The translations under genes were made by a program, and so were the position numbers. A stretch of 64,000 nucleotides of DNA from Streptomyces sp. NBC_00425 (GTDB taxonomy: Bacteria > Actinomycetota > Actinomycetes > Streptomycetales > Streptomycetaceae): positions 2,170,001 to 2,234,000 of the forward strand of contig NZ_CP107928.1 in the NCBI RefSeq assembly GCF_036030735.1, given 5' to 3'. The notes beneath the pieces were generated by a model. That model did not search any database, was not told the origin of the DNA, and saw only the letters and a program-made list of their open reading frames with translations. Shown piece by piece: positions 63,462 through 64,000 of the stretch; the stretch's first letter is position 1, and every line of letters starts with the position of its first letter.

Positions 63462-64000
63462 TCATGAGCGGGGGCCGCGCCATCGGTGCGCCAGCCGGGC
63501 GAAACCGGAGCGGAAGATGTTGCGTCCGGCCCGGGCGCGCTCCGCCGCGAGGTGTCGTCCGGTAACGGTGGGGGCGGCATCGCCCAGGGCGAGCAGTGTT
63601 GTGTCGTACGGGCATCCGGGGTTGCACCCTTCGGTACGACGGTCGAGGGTACCGGTGGCGAGGTGGTACAGCTGCCCGCTCGGCTCCGAAACCATCGCGT
63701 AGTCCCAGCCCAGCCGCGCGCAGGTATGTCGGGTGCGCTCCTCCTGCAGCAACACCTCAGGATCGTCACGCAGTTCAGGGTTCTTCACGTCCAGCAGCAG
63801 CACCCTGCCGTCGCGGTGGCGTACGAAGACGTCCGGTGTGTGCTGCCAAACCCCGCGAGCGTCGATCGCGTCGAATTCCAAGGGCTGCATGACGAACACG
63901 GTCACCTGTGGGTCGAAGTCCAGCAGCGTCAGCCACTTCGGCTCCAGAACGCTTTCATAGTCGGCGAAGTCACCCCACTTCGCGACCCAGTACTGGCCCG
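63462..64000 (-). CDS. TnsA-like endonuclease domain protein (5' end outside window)
   Basis: The frame is open to the right edge; at least 179 residues are visible. It begins in-window with QYWVAKWGDFADYESVLEPK, then WLTLLDFDPQVTVFVMQPLE, and the nuclease core HTPDVFVRHRDGRVLLLDVK, whose D...DxK pattern fits the PD-(D/E)xK nuclease fold of TnsA. In Streptomyces such proteins occur in Tn7-like elements with TnsB-type integrase and AAA ATPase genes, and also alone. The genes that would decide this lie outside the window. Confidence 0.72.
   Translation of the reverse strand, partial: GQYWVAKWGDFADYESVLEPKWLTLLDFDPQVTVFVMQPLEFDAIDARGVWQHTPDVFVRHRDGRVLLLDVKNPELRDDPEVLLQEERTRHTCARLGWDYAMVSEPSGQLYHLATGTLDRRTEGCNPGCPYDTTLLALGDAAPTVTGRHLAAERARAGRNIFRSGFARLAHRWRGPRS

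Overview
The window is high-GC actinobacterial DNA, almost certainly from a Streptomyces. It has GTG starts, very G/C-rich third codon positions, DUF5753-type XRE regulators beside an RsbW-like ATPase, Tat and lipobox exports, and coupled operons joined by ATGA/GTGA overlaps. About the first 16.8 kb looks like ordinary chromosome. From 16.9 kb onward it is accessory DNA, dense in insertion-sequence (IS) remnants and pseudogenes.

Layout. 1-5.2 kb: XRE regulator (partial), ATPase, Ser/Thr kinase and a UvrD-like helicase with a RelE-like N-terminus. 5.4-12.2 kb: a sugar operon (binding lipoprotein, two permeases, GH1 beta-glucosidase) divergent from a Tat-exported beta-helix protein. 12.3-16.8 kb: an EF-G-like GTPase, a YcgL-type nucleotidyltransferase and a lipoprotein. 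16.9-26.9 kb (cluster A): isochorismatase-like protein, luciferase-like (LLM) monooxygenase, ThDP-dependent enzyme, NAD-dependent epimerase-like protein, alpha/beta hydrolase, aldehyde dehydrogenase, class III extradiol dioxygenase and SDR. This looks like an imported ring-cleavage pathway with unknown substrate. 27.3-39.2 kb (cluster B): dienelactone hydrolase plus a complete mhp-type meta-cleavage pathway, from flavin hydroxylase through dioxygenase, C-C hydrolase, hydratase and aldolase to acylating acetaldehyde dehydrogenase. It is arranged around an IclR regulator and a GntR/FCD regulator and ends with a second isochorismatase-like protein and a zinc-type dehydrogenase.

39.5-57.3 kb: small redox and stress genes interleaved with three closely related MarR regulators: azoreductase, DoxX, F420/NADP oxidoreductase-like proteins, hydroquinone reductase, YceI, pirin, CMD protein, LLM oxidoreductase, GNAT and an Fe-S protein. 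A degenerate TTGAYRCRTCAA box recurs in front of most of them, so they may form one regulon. A broken Tn3-like unit (resolvase, HNH and transposase remnants) lies at 42.6-44.2 kb. 57.5-60.6 kb: a decayed ABC transporter and a TetR/beta-propeller pair. 61-64 kb: a hypothetical protein, a frameshifted one-TM protein, a frameshifted CD-NTase-like nucleotidyltransferase and a TnsA-like endonuclease running off the edge, possibly a decayed defence or transposon locus.

The most notable observations are: (1) two isochorismatase-like proteins in which all three catalytic residues are replaced in the same way; (2) two copies of a LysR/ThDP-enzyme cassette that have decayed reciprocally, with a conserved divergent promoter; (3) shared operator-like motifs linking dispersed genes; (4) the frameshifted CD-NTase operon. 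Many frameshifts are single-base, so some could be assembly errors. No searches were run; all family calls are by eye.
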